64,000 nt of DNA from Sphingomonas panacis (GTDB taxonomy: Bacteria; Pseudomonadota; Alphaproteobacteria; Sphingomonadales; Sphingomonadaceae), in NCBI RefSeq assembly GCF_001717955.1, contig NZ_CP014168.1:4247501-4311500 (forward strand). The letters run 5' to 3'. Below the pieces are notes generated by a model. That model had not been told where the DNA came from and searched no databases. It saw only the letters and a list, made by a program, of their open reading frames with translations. The translations under genes were made by a program, and so were the position numbers. Shown here piece after piece: positions 63,242 to 64,000 of this stretch; the first letter of the stretch is position 1; every line of letters starts with the position of its first letter.

Positions 63242-64000
63242 CGCCGCGCTTCTCGCGCTCATGGGTGCGGCAACCGCCGCGTTGGCGCAGGATGCCGCGC
63301 CTGATGCCCGGTCCGGCAGCGGGAGGCAATCCACCGCCGATCAAGGGCAGATATCCATGGACCGGCTCAAGAATGCGGTTGCGCGCGCCAAGGACACCGG
63401 TGGGCGGATGCCCGATCCACAATTGCCCCGCACCGACAATCCGGCCGATCGCCGGCGTGCGTTCGAAGGCCTGCGCGAGCGCGTGCCTATGCCGGAGATG
63501 GAAGCGCGGGCCCGTGCCGCACAGGCGAAGGGCGAAGCCAACCTTGCCGCGGAGAGGGAGCGACAGGCCAAGGCGCTTCGGCAGGCACTCGGACTCGAGC
63601 CCGCCGAGGAACAGGCCCTCGCCAAGTCAGCGCCGGCGGTCGCCGCCAAGGGCTGGGTACCAGTGCTGTTCGTGTCTTCGTCCATGCCGATCCCAACGCT
63701 GCGCAGCTATGCGGCACAACTGGAGCGTGCGCACGGAGTGATGGCGTTTCGCGGCGTTCCGGGCGGCCTCAAGAGGATGGGGCCGATGGCAAAGCTCACC
63801 GCGCAGATCCTTCGGCTCGATCCGGGGTGCGAGGGCCCGAACTGCGTGATGCGCGACGTCCAACTGATCGTCGATCCCATCGTGTTCCGGCAGCACGGCA
63901 TCACGCAGGTTCCAGCGCTTGCGATGCTCCCGGGTGATCCGACCCAAGCCTATTGCGAGCGCGACGACGATAGTCCCCGCGCCGCCCATGTCGTTTTCGG
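63213..64000 (+). CDS. trbC: TrbC-type pilus assembly protein (cut by window edge)
   Basis: 262 codons are visible, open to the right edge. ATG 63213 overlaps the TraN-like gene by 29 nt. The signal peptide is ~1-25 (NAALLALMGAATAALAQ). A helical region rich in Arg/Ala/Glu follows (~70-130), and then the TrbC domain: WVPVLFVSSSMPIPTLRSYAAQLE, GVMAFRGVPGGLKRMGP, DVQLIVDPIVFRQHGITQVPALAML. This is the type-F TrbC/TraW partner fold, with a thioredoxin-like arrangement. It acts in periplasmic pilus assembly. Confidence 0.88.
   Translation, partial: MRISKPSIRNAALLALMGAATAALAQDAAPDARSGSGRQSTADQGQISMDRLKNAVARAKDTGGRMPDPQLPRTDNPADRRRAFEGLRERVPMPEMEARARAAQAKGEANLAAERERQAKALRQALGLEPAEEQALAKSAPAVAAKGWVPVLFVSSSMPIPTLRSYAAQLERAHGVMAFRGVPGGLKRMGPMAKLTAQILRLDPGCEGPNCVMRDVQLIVDPIVFRQHGITQVPALAMLPGDPTQAYCERDDDSPRAAHVVF

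Overview
This window is high-GC DNA with dense, overlapping genes, and it looks like an alphaproteobacterium, most likely a sphingomonad (Sphingomonas, Sphingobium or Novosphingobium type). The reasons are a lasso-peptide locus of the isopeptidase plus TonB-receptor type, a MucR-family regulator, and the combination of an N6-MTase/strawberry-notch helicase, a ParB-like protein, a DUF932 protein and an F-type (tra) conjugation operon seen on sphingomonad megaplasmids and integrative elements. The genus is inferred from gene content only. Plasmid versus integrated element cannot be decided here, because no att site, integrase or replication initiator is visible.

Layout. (1) 1-1.9 kb: right part of an IS21-family element (istA end, istB, terminal repeats) inserted into the 3' end of a large RelA/SpoT-domain gene. 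(2) 1.9-13.7 kb: accessory island resembling a defence island. It holds the truncated (p)ppGpp-synthetase-like gene, two decayed DUF4238 genes (one next to a HEPN-like gene), a three-gene operon ending in a frameshifted PD-(D/E)XK nuclease, and a compact S1/P1 nuclease, patatin phospholipase and metallo-beta-lactamase-fold operon. (3) 14-22 kb: small cargo genes (UPF0149/SEC-C protein, NmrA/HxlR pair, two VOC proteins, EamA transporter, aspartate/glutamate racemase, MarR regulator with a divergent FAD monooxygenase). (4) 22.2-37.6 kb: element maintenance module, almost all on the minus strand: PP-loop protein, small conserved proteins, sigma region-4-like protein, DUF932, MucR-like protein, the 1429-residue methyltransferase/helicase, and a Toprim primase reading in frame into a ParB-like protein. 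Several of these genes share a G-rich element about 45-60 nt upstream of the start codon.

(5) 38-49.6 kb: complete lasso-peptide locus. Plus strand: short leader ORF, MarR-like regulator, ECF sigma factor, FecR anti-sigma factor, FecA-type TonB receptor with STN domain, and lasso isopeptidase. Convergent on the minus strand: precursor, fused RRE/leader protease, and cyclase. Upstream of the precursor are a GntR and an XRE regulator. The logic is production of a lasso peptide (minus-strand operon), re-import through the TonB receptor, surface signalling through FecR and sigma, and linearisation by the isopeptidase.

(6) 49.9-64 kb: F-type T4SS operon in the order small exported protein, DsbC-like, TraA-like pilin, TraL, E, K, B, V, C, two small membrane proteins, TraW, TraU, two TraN-like proteins and TrbC (cut by the window edge). 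The chain of 1-4 nt overlaps shows a single translationally coupled operon. No tRNA, rRNA or CRISPR array was seen.
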